The translations under genes and the position numbers were made by a program. Shown here one piece after another: positions 1 through 9,782 of a DNA stretch of 64,000 nucleotides. Origin of the DNA: Leucobacter muris (GTDB lineage: Bacteria; Actinomycetota; Actinomycetes; Actinomycetales; Microbacteriaceae). The notes under the pieces were generated by a model that was given only the letters and a program-made list of their open reading frames with translations, was not told the DNA's origin and searched no databases. How positions within the stretch are numbered: the first letter of the stretch is position 1; every line of letters begins with the position of its first letter. The stretch is taken from positions 2,480,001-2,544,000 of the forward strand of contig NZ_CP035037.1 in NCBI RefSeq assembly GCF_004028235.1, read 5' to 3'.

Positions 1-1879
1 CGCCGTTCTCGTCGCTCATCGCACGCACACGACCGTAGGCGGTGCCCGCCACGATCGCGTCGCCGACGCGCAGCGTACCCGACTGGATGAGCACGGTCGC
101 GACCGAGCCGCGCCCCTTGTCGAGCTTCGCCTCGATCGCGACGCCTCGCGCGTCCTTGTCGGGGTTCGCGCGCAGGTCGAGGCCCGCGTCGGCGGTGAGC
201 AGCACGGCGTCGAGCAGATCGGTGATGCCGATGTTGTTCTTCGCCGAGACATCGACGAACATCACGTCGCCGCCCCACTCCTCGGCCACGAGGCCGAACT
301 CGGTGAGCTGCTGGCGCACCTTGTCGGGGCTCGCCCCCTCCTTGTCGATCTTGTTCACCGCGACCACGATCGGCACGTTCGCCGACTGCGCGTGGTTCAG
401 AGCCTCGATCGTCTGGGGCATGATGCCGTCGTCGGCCGCGACCACGAGGATCGCGATGTCGGTCACCTGCGCACCACGGGCGCGCATGGCGGTGAACGCC
501 TCGTGACCCGGGGTATCGATGAAGGTCAGCGCGCGATCGATGCCGTCGTGCATGGTGTGCACCTGGTAGGCGCCGATGTGCTGGGTGATGCCGCCGGCCT
601 CTCCGCCGCCCACGTCCGCCTTGCGGATCGCGTCGAGCAGACGGGTCTTGCCGTGATCGACGTGACCCATGACGGTGACCACCGGGGGCCGCGCCTGCAG
701 CACCTCGTCGCCCTCATCCTCGAGCTCGCCCTCGATGTCGATGTCGAAGCCTTCGAGCAGCTCGCGATCCTCGTCCTCGGGCGAGACGATCTGGATCTTG
801 TAGCCCAGCTCGTCACCGAGGATCTCGAAGGTCGCCTCGTCGAGCGACTCCGTGGCGGTCGCCATCTCACCGAGGTGGAAGAGGATCGTCACGAGGTTCG
901 ACGCACTCGTATCGATCTTGTCGGCGAAGTCGGAGAGCGATGCACCGCGACGCAGACGGATCGGCGTGTTGCCGTCGCCGCGAGGAACCTGCACGCCGCC
1001 GATCGACGGTGCCTGCCGCATCTCGAACTCTTGCCGCTTCGCCCGCTTCGACTTGCGCGCCTTGCTCTTGGAGCCGCCGCGACCGAACGCACCCGCGGTG
1101 CCGGCGCCGCGACCACCGCGACCGCGACCGGCGAAGCCGCCGCCGGGACGGGGACCGCCGAAGCCGGTGCCGGGGCCGGTGCCGCCGCCGGGACGGTTGA
1201 AGCCGCCACCGCCGCCGCCCGGGCGTCCGCCGCCCGGACGGCCTGCGCCGCCGGGACGACCCGCGCCTGCGCCGGCACCTGCGCCCTGCGGGCGCGGAGC
1301 GGGCCGGGGGATGTTTCCGGGGTTGGGGCGGCCGGCGCCGCCGCGATTCATGCCCTGGTTGGGCGAGAACGGGTTGTTGCCCGGGCGGGGCGGGCGCGGG
1401 ATGCCCATGCCCTGGCTCGACGCGAACGGGTTGTTGCCGGGACGGGGGCCCGCGGGCTTGGGGGCGGGCTTGGCGCCCGCCTTGGGCGCAGCAGCCGGCT
1501 TCGCACCGGGCTTCGGCGAGCTGCCCGGCGTCGGAGCAGCCGCAGCGCTCGACTTCGGGGCGGCCTCGGTCTTCGGCGCCGCGGACTTCTTCGACTCCTC
1601 GGCAGCGGGAGCCTCGGGCTCCTCAGCCTTCGGAGCCGGCTTCGGGCCGGGCTTCGGCGCGGCGGGCTTCTTGGCGGCGGGCTTCGGCTCCGTCGCACCG
1701 TCGTTCTTCTTGGTCACGCCATCCGCCTCGAGGGCGGCCTTGACCTTGCGCGCCACCGGGGGCGCAATAGCGGACGAGGGCGCCTTGACGAACTCGCCCA
1801 TCTCCTTCAGCTTGGCCAGCACGACCTTGCTATCTACACCGATCTCAGTAGCGATCTCGTGTACGCGTGGGTTTGCCAC
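1..1879 (-). CDS. infB: Translation initiation factor IF-2 (C-terminus beyond window)
   Basis: GTPase that delivers initiator tRNA to the 30S subunit. Start is GTG with an AGGAG motif about 6 bases upstream; the protein opens [15 protein letters not shown], the usual IF-2 N-terminal fold, then a long Ala/Pro/Gly/Lys-rich linker (about residues 70-320). The G domain is complete: G1 MGHVDHGKT (about 404-412), G3 DTPGH, G4 NKID and G5 SAKN. Some 626 residues are visible; actinobacterial IF-2 is usually 900-1000, so domains after the G domain lie outside the window. It follows ylxR after 74 bases and is the last visible gene of nusA-ylxR-infB. Confidence 0.96.
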   Translation of the reverse strand, partial: MANPRVHEIATEIGVDSKVVLAKLKEMGEFVKAPSSAIAPPVARKVKAALEADGVTKKNDGATEPKPAAKKPAAPKPGPKPAPKAEEPEAPAAEESKKSAAPKTEAAPKSSAAAAPTPGSSPKPGAKPAAAPKAGAKPAPKPAGPRPGNNPFASSQGMGIPRPPRPGNNPFSPNQGMNRGGAGRPNPGNIPRPAPRPQGAGAGAGAGRPGGAGRPGGGRPGGGGGGFNRPGGGTGPGTGFGGPRPGGGFAGRGRGGRGAGTAGAFGRGGSKSKARKSKRAKRQEFEMRQAPSIGGVQVPRGDGNTPIRLRRGASLSDFADKIDTSASNLVTILFHLGEMATATESLDEATFEILGDELGYKIQIVSPEDEDRELLEGFDIDIEGELEDEGDEVLQARPPVVTVMGHVDHGKTRLLDAIRKADVGGGEAGGITQHIGAYQVHTMHDGIDRALTFIDTPGHEAFTAMRARGAQVTDIAILVVAADDGIMPQTIEALNHAQSANVPIVVAVNKIDKEGASPDKVRQQLTEFGLVAEEWGGDVMFVDVSAKNNIGITDLLDAVLLTADAGLDLRANPDKDARGVAIEAKLDKGRGSVATVLIQSGTLRVGDAIVAGTAYGRVRAMSDENG

Positions 1880-1953
1880 TTTTCTCCTGTCTGGGTTCAC
1901 GCCAGACAGGCGAGAACCTTGGTTATCGGACGGGCCTCATTGTGAGCCGCTCA

Positions 1954-2211
1954 TTAGTTGTCCATGAGTGTTTTCAGCCTGTTCTCTAAGGGGCCGGTGT
2001 CAGGCTTGCCCGACACCTTCAATGCACGCGGAAAAGCTCCGCGAGACACCGCTCGTTCCAGACACTGCGCCGTGGGATGCACCCAGGCTCCCCGCCCGGG
2101 AAGCACCGCACGATCATCGGCAATGAGCCGGTCATCGTGCAGCACTACACGCAGCAGTTCTGCGCGCGACGCACGCTTGCGACACGCGACACAGGTCCGA
2201 ACCGAATCCAT
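1954..2211 (-). CDS. ylxR: YlxR family RNA-binding protein
   Basis: Small YlxR (DUF448) protein, a nucleic-acid-binding/RNase P-associated family encoded between nusA and infB in most bacteria. Family motifs are RTCVACRKR near the N-terminus and GRGAWVHP in the middle; a Lys/Arg-rich C-terminus follows. I use the internal ATG giving MDSVRTCVAC (85 aa) because homologues begin just before the RTC motif. An upstream in-frame ATG at 2256 would add 15 residues and lies directly beside the large hairpin at 2260-2311; neither start has a perfect Shine-Dalgarno. Confidence 0.88.
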   Translation of the reverse strand: MDSVRTCVACRKRASRAELLRVVLHDDRLIADDRAVLPGRGAWVHPTAQCLERAVSRGAFPRALKVSGKPDTGPLENRLKTLMDN

Positions 2212-2259
2212 CTTACCAGCTTCCCACTTCTCGCTCTCCTTCGGTGCTGCGCTCACAGC

Positions 2260-2311
2260 GATCCCCGGGCTCTCCCCGCGTGTCGGCGCACGCGGGGAGA
2301 GCCCGGGGATC
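2260..2311 (-). terminator. 23-bp perfect hairpin between nusA and ylxR
   Basis: Positions 2260-2282 and 2289-2311 are perfect inverted repeats with a 6-base loop (TCGGCG). The stem is almost all G/C and no T-run follows on the minus strand. It could be an intra-operonic attenuator or transcript-end-stabilising hairpin that uncouples nusA from ylxR-infB. The rest of the 2257-2549 spacer shows no gene. Confidence 0.6.
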
Positions 2312-2549
2312 CCGTGCAGGACCGGGGCTCAGCCTCGAACGAAACTCGGCCGTTCATGAAGCGGCGCGGTGGCACCGCCGCGGATCGCGCAGAACCGCTG
2401 GCGCGCTTCTGCTCAAGCGATCCCCGCAGGCTGGATGTCGATGCTCTCTGCGCTCGCCACAGCTCACCGACCGGAGTACGAAATCGCTGGCGCGATCTCC
2501 CTGAGCGCTCCGGCGCAAGAATCGAGACATCCGGCCCTCGACGCCGCTC

Positions 2550-3545
2550 TCAGTCGTTCATGATCGAGTCGGGCTGGATGTCGATCTTCGCGCCCGTCAG
2601 CTTCGCGGCGAGGCGCGCGTTCTGGCCCTCCTTGCCGATCGCGAGCGACAGCTGGAAGTCGGGCACCAGCGCGCGCACCTGCTTCAGCGACTCGTTCAGC
2701 ATGAACACGTCGGTCACCTTCGCGGGCGAGAGCGCGTTCGCGACGAACGCGGGCAGCTGCGACGAGTAGTCGACGATGTCGATCTTCTCCTCGCCGAGCT
2801 CGCTCATCACCGCTCGCACGCGGCTGCCCATCTCGCCGATGCAGGTGCCCTTGGCGTTGATGCCGGGCTGCTTCGCACGAACGGCCACCTTGGTGCGGTG
2901 CCCCGCCTCGCGCGCGAGCGACACGATCTCGACGATGCCCTCGGCGAGCTCGGGAACCTCCCGTTCGAACAGCTTGCGCACGAGGCCCGGGTGGGTGCGC
3001 GACACGATGACCTGCGGCCCCTTCAGCCCCTTGGAAACGCTCGTCACGTACACGCGGATGCGGGCGCCGTGCGGGTACTTCTCACCCGGCACCTGCTCCT
3101 CGGGAGGCAGGATCGCCTCGAGCTCGCCCAGATCGACGTGCACCATGCGCGGGTTCGGCCCCTGCTGCACGACGCCGGAGACGATCTGGCCTTCCTTGTC
3201 TTTGAAGGTTCCGAGCACGGCGTCGTCGCTGAGGTCGCGCAGGCGCTGGTTGATGACCTGCTTCGCCGCGCTCGAGGCGACACGACCGAACTCGTCGGTG
3301 GTGACGTAGGCCTCGCCGATGACCTGGCCCTGCTCGTCGACCTCGGGAACGAGCACGGAGATCTCGCCGCTCTTGCGATCAAGCGTCACCCGCACCTCGT
3401 CTTCCCGGGGAACCGGGATGTTCTGGTTCTCGGCGTGACGCAGGTAGGCGGACTGGATCGCCTGCTCGATGATCTCGACGAGTTCGTCGAAGGGGATCTC
3501 CTTCTCGCGCTCGATCTGTCGCAGCGTGACGAGTTCGATCTTCAC
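2550..3545 (-). CDS. nusA: Transcription termination/antitermination factor NusA
   Basis: RNA polymerase-associated elongation factor controlling pausing, termination and antitermination. GTG start preceded by a perfect AAGGAGG. Order: N-terminal RNAP-binding domain (about 1-105), S1 domain (about 120-195), KH1 with GEMG loop and KH2 with GKEG loop at the C-terminus. Length of 331 aa matches the short actinobacterial form without acidic repeats. Normally rimP lies immediately upstream; here the 66-base upstream gap leads straight into the T7SS-type ATPase gene. A 7-bp hairpin (3584-3600) sits in that gap. Confidence 0.97.
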   Translation of the reverse strand: MKIELVTLRQIEREKEIPFDELVEIIEQAIQSAYLRHAENQNIPVPREDEVRVTLDRKSGEISVLVPEVDEQGQVIGEAYVTTDEFGRVASSAAKQVINQRLRDLSDDAVLGTFKDKEGQIVSGVVQQGPNPRMVHVDLGELEAILPPEEQVPGEKYPHGARIRVYVTSVSKGLKGPQVIVSRTHPGLVRKLFEREVPELAEGIVEIVSLAREAGHRTKVAVRAKQPGINAKGTCIGEMGSRVRAVMSELGEEKIDIVDYSSQLPAFVANALSPAKVTDVFMLNESLKQVRALVPDFQLSLAIGKEGQNARLAAKLTGAKIDIQPDSIMND

Positions 3546-3583
3546 GGCGCCTCCTTGAGTATTGAAATGTCTATTCAGCTATC

Positions 3584-3600
3584 GATCCGCACAGCGGATC
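3584..3600. other. Small hairpin between the FtsK/EssC-like gene and nusA
   Basis: GATCCGC and GCGGATC flank a 3-base loop. It follows the ATPase stop codon on the minus strand and lacks a T-run. It may be a weak terminator separating the secretion locus from nusA; that role is inferred from position only. Confidence 0.35.
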
Positions 3601-3611
3601 AAACCTCGATT

Positions 3612-6600
3612 TTATCCCAGCTCGTCTGATGCGTCCACCGGGCAGGGAATCGCCACCTGCACGGGGATCGCGCGCCCGCCCTCGATCGCGAAACCACGGC
3701 CGGGAGGGAAGTCCGCGCGCTTCACGCGGCCGAGATCCTCGCGGAACGGGCTCTGCGACTCCTGCTGATCCAGCTGCAGCGACAGGCCCCACTTCGGCTG
3801 TTTGAGTGCGTGAAAGAGGTCCCAGACGGCGCTCGCCGTACCCGATTCGAATTCGAACAGCACGAGCACACCGGCCCTGCGCGCGGCCTTGGCGAGCGCG
3901 ACGAGCAGCGGCAGCGCCGCGGTGCCCTCGGCCTCGGCGGGGCGCTCGACGACGATCACCCCCTGGGCGCCATCCCTCGGGAAGACCAGCGGGCCATCGG
4001 CTGCTCGAGTCCGATCCGCGGCTGCATGCGCGAACCCGACTGCGCTGGGGCTGCCGCCCTCGGCGAGTTCGGCCCCGCCTCCCCCGCCGCCCGCACCGAT
4101 GACTCCCCCGCCGACGAGCGCTCCGGCTCCGAGGAGCACTCCTCCAGAGGAGGGAGCGCGCGCGGGGCTCCGGCCCCCGATGGCGACGACGAGCTCCCCC
4201 GCGAGCCGCTCCACCTCTTCCTCGCCCTGGGCGAGGCGGTTCCACGCCCGGCCGCTTCGAAGACCGTTCTCGTCGAGGCTGAGCAGTGCGCAGTCGATGG
4301 GCTGCCCCCGTTCGGCGGCCGCGCGCTCGACGGCTCCGACGCAGCAGAGCGCGGCGAACGACAGACCCGATCCGCTGGGGCCGGCGATGACCCCGAGACC
4401 GCGGCTCGGCAGACCGACCGGATCGAACGTGCGCACGTCGATGCCGAACACCGGCCTGCCCCTCGCCGTGGCCGGCAGTTCGACGAGCGGCAGGCGTTCG
4501 GGGGCGTTCACGACGCGCGGCGCCTGTTCGACTCCGCTGGCGCGCAGTTCGTCGGCGAGGAGCTCGATCGCGGCGGCCTGTTCTGCGAGATCGAGGCCGC
4601 CGACGATCGCGAACTGGATCTCACGATCGTCTCCCGCGAGCAGCCCCCGCCCCGCGGGAGCGTTCTCGAGCGCGTCGACCGGCACCCCGAGGGCGCCGTA
4701 GTCGTGCGGATTCGCCAGTCTGAGCACGAACTGCCGTTGCAGGCTCGCGCTCATCGATGCGGGAATCGCCGACGGTCGGTCGCCGGTGAGCACGACGTGC
4801 ACGCCGACCGAGCGGCCCTGCATCATGATCTCGGCGAGCATCTGGAACGGCGCCTCGGCTCCTCCGAGCGTCTCGGTGGCCTGTCGGAACGCGGCGAACC
4901 CGTCGACCAGCAGGAAAACGCGGGGTTCGCGGCTGTCCGGCACGGCCTCGCGGTAGGCGGCGAGCCCGCCGGCACGCACCGTCGCGTAGCGCGGCCCGCG
5001 ACTGGCGATCAGCGCTCTGAGGTGTCGGAGCACCCGGCCCGTCAGCTCGGTGTCGGCGAGCGGCGCGACGGCGCCGACGGTGGGCAGGGGTGTGAGCGTG
5101 GCGAGCGAACCGCCCGCGGCGTCGATGGCGTAGATCTGCACCGGGTCGCTGCCGGCCGCTGCGCTCAGGGCGGCCGACAGGGTGATGAGCGCGCTAGTCT
5201 TGCCGGTGCCGCCGGCTCCGATGATGGAGATGTTGCCGGCTTCTTCGAAGCCGACGTGCACGGGGTGCTGAGCTTGCGCAGCTGGTTCGTCGTGCAGGCC
5301 GATGAGAGCAGCCGGGGGCTCTTCGTCTGCCCGGGCGTGCAGCTCTGCGAGCGTCAGCCGGGAAGGGAGTTCGTCGAGCCACGGTCTGCGAGGCGCGGCG
5401 AGTCCGAGGTGCCGAGAGGCTGCCACGATGCCGTCGCGGAGACGTTCGATGTCCCTGGCCTGAGGCCGAGCCGAGCTTGCGAGCGAGGCCTCGGAGGGGA
5501 TGCTCCACGGCTCGCTCTCGATGAAGCCGAGGGATCGCACCTCGATCTCGGCGGATGTGCTCTCGCGTGAGGCTCGCCCGCCGAGGTAGCCGGTCTGGAA
5601 GTGCGCGATGCGGCCGGGGCCGACCTTGATCGCACCGCGGCCGGGGGTCTCGGCGGCGAAGAACGCGGCGTCTTTCATCCCGATCACGTCGGCGCTGTCG
5701 GATTCGTCGGCCATGCGCAGAGCGACGCGCAGGTTCGTGTTGGCCCGCAGATTGTCCGTGATCACGCCGGCGGGGCGCTGCGTGGCCATGATCAGGTGGA
5801 GCCCGAGGGATCGTCCCCGCTGGGCGATGTCGACGACGCCGTCGACGAACTCGGGCACTTCGCTCGCGAGGGCCGCGAACTCGTCGATCACGATGACCAG
5901 CGCGGGCGGAGCCTCCGCGTCGGATCGACGCTCCATCGAGATGAGATCCTTCGCTCCGCGTGCCGCGAGGAGTTCTTCACGGTGATGGAGCTCGGCGCGC
6001 AGCGAGGTGAGCGCGCGACGCACGAGGTGGGGGCTGAGGTCGGTAACGAGCCCGACGGTGTGGGGCAGGTCCACGCACTCGGCGAACGCGGCTCCGCCCT
6101 TGTAGTCGACCAGGAGAAAGGTGAGGCGATCCGGGCTCACATTCGCGGCCATGCTCATGATCCAGGTCTGCAAGAACTCCGACTTGCCGGCGCCCGTGGT
6201 GCCGCCGACGAGCGCGTGCGGGCCGTGGGCGCGCAGGTCGATCTTCGCGGGCCCGTCGGGGCTCTGGCCCACCACGGCGGTGAGTTCGACGGGGCCGCGA
6301 TCCCGACCCGATTGCCACTCCGATACGAGGGAGCCGCTTCGCGCCCAGGCCCGAGCGATGGGAAGGCTGCCGCCGAGCAGGTCAGTGCCGTGCAGTTCGC
6401 GCAGGTGCACCGATCTCGGCAGGTCGCTCTCGTCGAGCACGCGTGCCGCGGTGTCCTCGACGGGGGCGAGCCGCCGGGCGAGGTCGTGGGCCAGCGCGGA
6501 GTCGACGTGCTCGTGCCGCGACATCGGCACCACGTTTCCGGAGCGCACGAAGTGCACGCGGCCTTCACCGCGATCGACCTCGACGAAGGCGCGACAGGCC

Positions 6601-8336
6601 GCGGGCAGGGAGGCGCGATCCGCAGCCGCCCAGAGCATGTGGATGCCGTGGTCGGGGCCGGTCTCCGCGATCTCGATGAGGCGCGCGGGATCGACCAGGC
6701 CGTCTTCGAGCACCAGCACCACGATCGCCGGCAGCGCGGGCGTCTCGGTCACCGCGTCGCCGTGGGATTCGTCGTTGCGGGTGGTCTCATCGAGGTGAGA
6801 GCGTATGCCCGCTCGCGCGCCTCGGGCGGCTTTGCGGGTTTCGAGCACCCCCTCGAGCGCGGTGAGCAGGCTGAGGGAGCTCTGCTTCGAGTCTGCGAGC
6901 TGCCAGCCGCGGATGGGGCTCGCAACGGGGTCGACATGGGGCAGCCACTTGAGCCAGCCCCAGGTCTCATCGTGTTGCGCGCCCGCGAAGCACGCCAGCA
7001 CGAGCTCATACGGCGAGTGCAGGCCGGCGAGCTGCAGCACCAGTGACGCGGCCATTCCCTCGGCCCAGTATCTCTCGCCGGAGACTCCGATCGCCCCGCA
7101 TCGGTCGAAGCGCTCGAGCACGGGCACGGGTGAGATGTGCTCGAACTCGTCCGCAATCTGCTGCAGTCGCTGCCACTGATGATGCGGCGCATCGCCCCGG
7201 TCTGGCATGGAAAGCCCGGTGCGGCTGGGAAGCGCGCCCTCGCCGAAGCGCAGCTCGAGGAAGGATCGATGTTCCGGGCGCCGGGTCCAGAGCAGCTCGC
7301 CGCGGTTCTCGATCGCGGCGCGCACGTCACCGCTGGTGGGGGTCTCCGCGGCCCGCACCTCGATCTCACGCCTGCGCAGAGCGGTGAGTTCGTCGCGCTC
7401 CCCGCTCAGGTCTTCCTCGAAGCGGGTGGTCGCACTCCTGAGCTTGCGGCGGCTTCCGAGCCTGCCGTCGAGCCACGATCCGATCATCATCATGGGCGTG
7501 AAGGCCACCATCATGAGGCTCAGCGGGGACTGGGTGATCGCGTACATGGCGCCGCCCATGAGCATGGGGACGAGCATGGCGAGCATCGGGATCCGCGCGG
7601 GCTCGCTCGGTGCGGGAGGGGCGGGGAGCGTTCGCCCGGTCGCCGGAAAACGAGGCGCGACGCGGGGCGATCGGGTGTGCATCACTCGGTGGGAGAGGGC
7701 CGGCGGTCGCGGTTCGGCGGCGCCGGGCTGCCCGGGGAAGACGCGGAGGTCGATCTCGCCCAGGCGCAGAGTGGTCGGCCTGGTGATACGGCATGAGGTG
7801 AGGCGCTCATCGGCGAGCAGCACGCCGTTGGCGGATCCGAGGTCGGTCACGGCGATCGTGCCGTCGGGTTCGACGCGCACCTCGGCGTGGCGGCGCGAAA
7901 CGCTGGAATCGAGCAGTCGGATGCGGCAGGACCTGTCGCGACCGATGAGGGCCGCGCCGCGGATCAGGCTGAACTGCACGCCGCGTTGCTCCCCGGTCAG
8001 CACCTCGACGAATGCGGCGGCTTCGATCATCCGTTCGGCCGGGCCCGCGGATCCGAATTCAGGCACCGGCTGGATCACGTGACCGGACTGCAATCCGGAG
8101 GCCGCCACCGGGGCCGCAGGGTCGAGCAGCACGGCGCTCGCCTCGCCGCCCCGGGTGACGCGCAGTGTCATCGGTGCGAGCCCGCGGTTCGCGATCTCGG
8201 CGAGGCGCGGGTCCGATCCCAGGCCCGCGCGCATGAGGGATCGTGCGACGTCGGCGACGGTCGCCGTGACATCGCAGGAGAGCGTGACATCGTGCACCCT
8301 GCCCTGCGGCAGGGACACCGAGACCTTCAGCTTCAC
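3612..8336 (-). CDS. FHA-FtsK/SpoIIIE ATPase of a type VII secretion-like system (EccC/EssC type)
   Basis: Membrane-anchored motor ATPase expected to recognise and export WXG100 substrates. Visible order in 1574 aa: ubiquitin-like/FHA-type N-terminus (1-90); FHA domain (about 105-205, with IGRDRSCRI and SVSRRHAEV); two membrane segments (about 250-288); FtsK domain 1 with Walker A GGTTGAGKS (711-719) and Walker B VIVIDEF (814-820); domain 2 with Walker A GAGGTGKT (1040-1047) and Walker B VFLLVDGF (1140-1147); degenerate domain 3 with GPSGSGLS (1319-1326), where the P-loop Lys is Leu. A Gly-rich insertion (about 1398-1430) interrupts domain 3. The N-terminal FHA region resembles Firmicutes EssC more than mycobacterial EccC. 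GTG start, GGGGAG upstream, 25 bases after the lipoprotein gene. No eccB/D/E or mycosin gene is present here. Confidence 0.88.
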   Translation of the reverse strand: MKLKVSVSLPQGRVHDVTLSCDVTATVADVARSLMRAGLGSDPRLAEIANRGLAPMTLRVTRGGEASAVLLDPAAPVAASGLQSGHVIQPVPEFGSAGPAERMIEAAAFVEVLTGEQRGVQFSLIRGAALIGRDRSCRIRLLDSSVSRRHAEVRVEPDGTIAVTDLGSANGVLLADERLTSCRITRPTTLRLGEIDLRVFPGQPGAAEPRPPALSHRVMHTRSPRVAPRFPATGRTLPAPPAPSEPARIPMLAMLVPMLMGGAMYAITQSPLSLMMVAFTPMMMIGSWLDGRLGSRRKLRSATTRFEEDLSGERDELTALRRREIEVRAAETPTSGDVRAAIENRGELLWTRRPEHRSFLELRFGEGALPSRTGLSMPDRGDAPHHQWQRLQQIADEFEHISPVPVLERFDRCGAIGVSGERYWAEGMAASLVLQLAGLHSPYELVLACFAGAQHDETWGWLKWLPHVDPVASPIRGWQLADSKQSSLSLLTALEGVLETRKAARGARAGIRSHLDETTRNDESHGDAVTETPALPAIVVLVLEDGLVDPARLIEIAETGPDHGIHMLWAAADRASLPAACRAFVEVDRGEGRVHFVRSGNVVPMSRHEHVDSALAHDLARRLAPVEDTAARVLDESDLPRSVHLRELHGTDLLGGSLPIARAWARSGSLVSEWQSGRDRGPVELTAVVGQSPDGPAKIDLRAHGPHALVGGTTGAGKSEFLQTWIMSMAANVSPDRLTFLLVDYKGGAAFAECVDLPHTVGLVTDLSPHLVRRALTSLRAELHHREELLAARGAKDLISMERRSDAEAPPALVIVIDEFAALASEVPEFVDGVVDIAQRGRSLGLHLIMATQRPAGVITDNLRANTNLRVALRMADESDSADVIGMKDAAFFAAETPGRGAIKVGPGRIAHFQTGYLGGRASRESTSAEIEVRSLGFIESEPWSIPSEASLASSARPQARDIERLRDGIVAASRHLGLAAPRRPWLDELPSRLTLAELHARADEEPPAALIGLHDEPAAQAQHPVHVGFEEAGNISIIGAGGTGKTSALITLSAALSAAAGSDPVQIYAIDAAGGSLATLTPLPTVGAVAPLADTELTGRVLRHLRALIASRGPRYATVRAGGLAAYREAVPDSREPRVFLLVDGFAAFRQATETLGGAEAPFQMLAEIMMQGRSVGVHVVLTGDRPSAIPASMSASLQRQFVLRLANPHDYGALGVPVDALENAPAGRGLLAGDDREIQFAIVGGLDLAEQAAAIELLADELRASGVEQAPRVVNAPERLPLVELPATARGRPVFGIDVRTFDPVGLPSRGLGVIAGPSGSGLSFAALCCVGAVERAAAERGQPIDCALLSLDENGLRSGRAWNRLAQGEEEVERLAGELVVAIGGRSPARAPSSGGVLLGAGALVGGGVIGAGGGGGGAELAEGGSPSAVGFAHAAADRTRAADGPLVFPRDGAQGVIVVERPAEAEGTAALPLLVALAKAARRAGVLVLFEFESGTASAVWDLFHALKQPKWGLSLQLDQQESQSPFREDLGRVKRADFPPGRGFAIEGGRAIPVQVAIPCPVDASDELG

Positions 8337-8361
8337 GGCCCGCTCCCCGCCCGCTCGCGCA

Positions 8362-9093
8362 CTACCGGTCGCTCAGGTTCTTCTTCGGCGGGTTCACGAC
8401 GGGGTCGTCCCACGCGGGGAACGGCACCCGCACCCCCGGGACCGTGAACTCGTCTTCGAAGGCCTCGTCGAGCGTGCGCTTATCGAGCTCGGCAAGGAGT
8501 GCACTGTCACTCCCCCAGAACGGGCCCGCGGAAACCTTCATGACGTACCATCCGCCCGGTTGCACTCGGTACTCGAGCAGGTAGCCGTCATCCGTGTCAG
8601 CGTACACCTCGTGGTGGAACTCCGCGACGTCGTTGACCTGGTACGCCCAGCCCTGCGCATCGAAATACGCGAGGACCCGGTCAAGGTCGGCCCGTTCCCC
8701 AATCGCACCCTCAAGTTCAATCGCACGGCTCGCACTCAAGTAATAGGAGTCTTCACCTCCAGCACCCGGAAGCGCGCCCGTCGGTGCAAACAACCCGTTT
8801 GACGGCGCCATCCCTCGGTAGTTGTAGAGCCATTTGTCTTCGCTGACCTGCTTCTGCGCATCAGCCAATAAATCCTGCGATCGGTCATACCGCTCACCCA
8901 GCAGAGCGAACTGCTGCGCAAGCGGCATCCGCTCCACCTCGGACCGCGTGAGCCCCGCCGCGTCTCGCACCTCGCCTGTCAGCATCAGGCCGACCTCCCC
9001 GTTCTCCTTCTCCGCCCGCACGCACCCCGATGACGCCGCCAGACACAGCAGCACCGCCGCCGCGCCGACCACTCGAACCATTCTCGATCTCAT
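8362..9093 (-). CDS. Predicted lipoprotein in the T7SS-like locus
   Basis: 243 aa with a basic start, hydrophobic segment and lipobox LAASSGC (Cys at residue 24), so it is predicted to be exported and lipid-anchored. The rest is soluble, aromatic-rich near residues 85-200, with no family I recognise. Its ATG overlaps the stop of the DUF1023 hydrolase gene (ATGA, 4 bp), implying translational coupling; the secretion ATPase follows 25 bases downstream. A lipoprotein coupled to a putative effector could be its immunity protein or an accessory secretion factor; this is inferred from position only. Confidence 0.8.
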   Translation of the reverse strand: MRSRMVRVVGAAAVLLCLAASSGCVRAEKENGEVGLMLTGEVRDAAGLTRSEVERMPLAQQFALLGERYDRSQDLLADAQKQVSEDKWLYNYRGMAPSNGLFAPTGALPGAGGEDSYYLSASRAIELEGAIGERADLDRVLAYFDAQGWAYQVNDVAEFHHEVYADTDDGYLLEYRVQPGGWYVMKVSAGPFWGSDSALLAELDKRTLDEAFEDEFTVPGVRVPFPAWDDPVVNPPKKNLSDR

Positions 9094-9774
9094 GTATCAC
9101 TCCTCAACTTCCCTGTCGCAAGAATCGACGCGATCTCCCTCACGGAACTCGTCCCGGGCGACAGATACCCGACTTTCTCGCTCGGACTGCCCTTCTCATC
9201 AACGTCTGCCACGAACATGTCATGAGCATTCGTCCGCTTCTCACCCCTGCCGCCCTCGGCCGAGAACTCCGCGGCCCCGAGCTGCCGCGGGTCGACCCGG
9301 TCACTCAGGTAGACATCTGTGCCGGCTTGCGCCTTGATCGGCAGCTGCGCCAGCCCGTCTCCCGCTGCGTGCGTTGCGTAGAGGTGCCCCGTGTCTGTGA
9401 TCCCGTGCCGCAGGCCGTCGAGCGTGGTATCGGCCGCGAAGCCGGCAGACCCGTATGTCACGAAGCTGTCGATCTTGAACTCCAGCGAGACGTGCTGCAG
9501 CGCTTCGGCAACCGCGGTCGAGCCGTAGGAGTGGGCGAACACCGCGAACTGCTCGACAGGACGCCGTCTCGTGCCGCGGCTCGCTTGAATGCCGTCCAGG
9601 AAACTCGCGATGCTCTCCGCGGCCCCGGTCGCACGCGCCATCGATGCCACTCCCGCGAAGGATGGGGGCCGGTAACCGATCATCATCACCACCGCATAGG
9701 AGCTGCCGGGGCGGACGTCCCGGGCTTCCTTGAATATCTCCGCGGCACCGTCGACCCCGTTTCCGATCCCGGCG

Positions 9775-9782
9775 ACACTCGA
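9775..9782. repeat. Target-site duplication, left copy
   Basis: ACACTCGA directly abuts the left end of the IS256-family element; the identical 8 bases follow its right end at 11168-11175. Confidence 0.93.

Noticed and set aside
852..1967. Pro/Gly-rich plus-strand frame of 371 codons
   Set aside because: Antisense to the repetitive linker of infB; composition follows from the complementary strand.
3810..7046. Two long plus-strand frames (586 and 481 codons)
   Set aside because: Antisense to the FtsK/EssC-like gene, no start signals and no domain.
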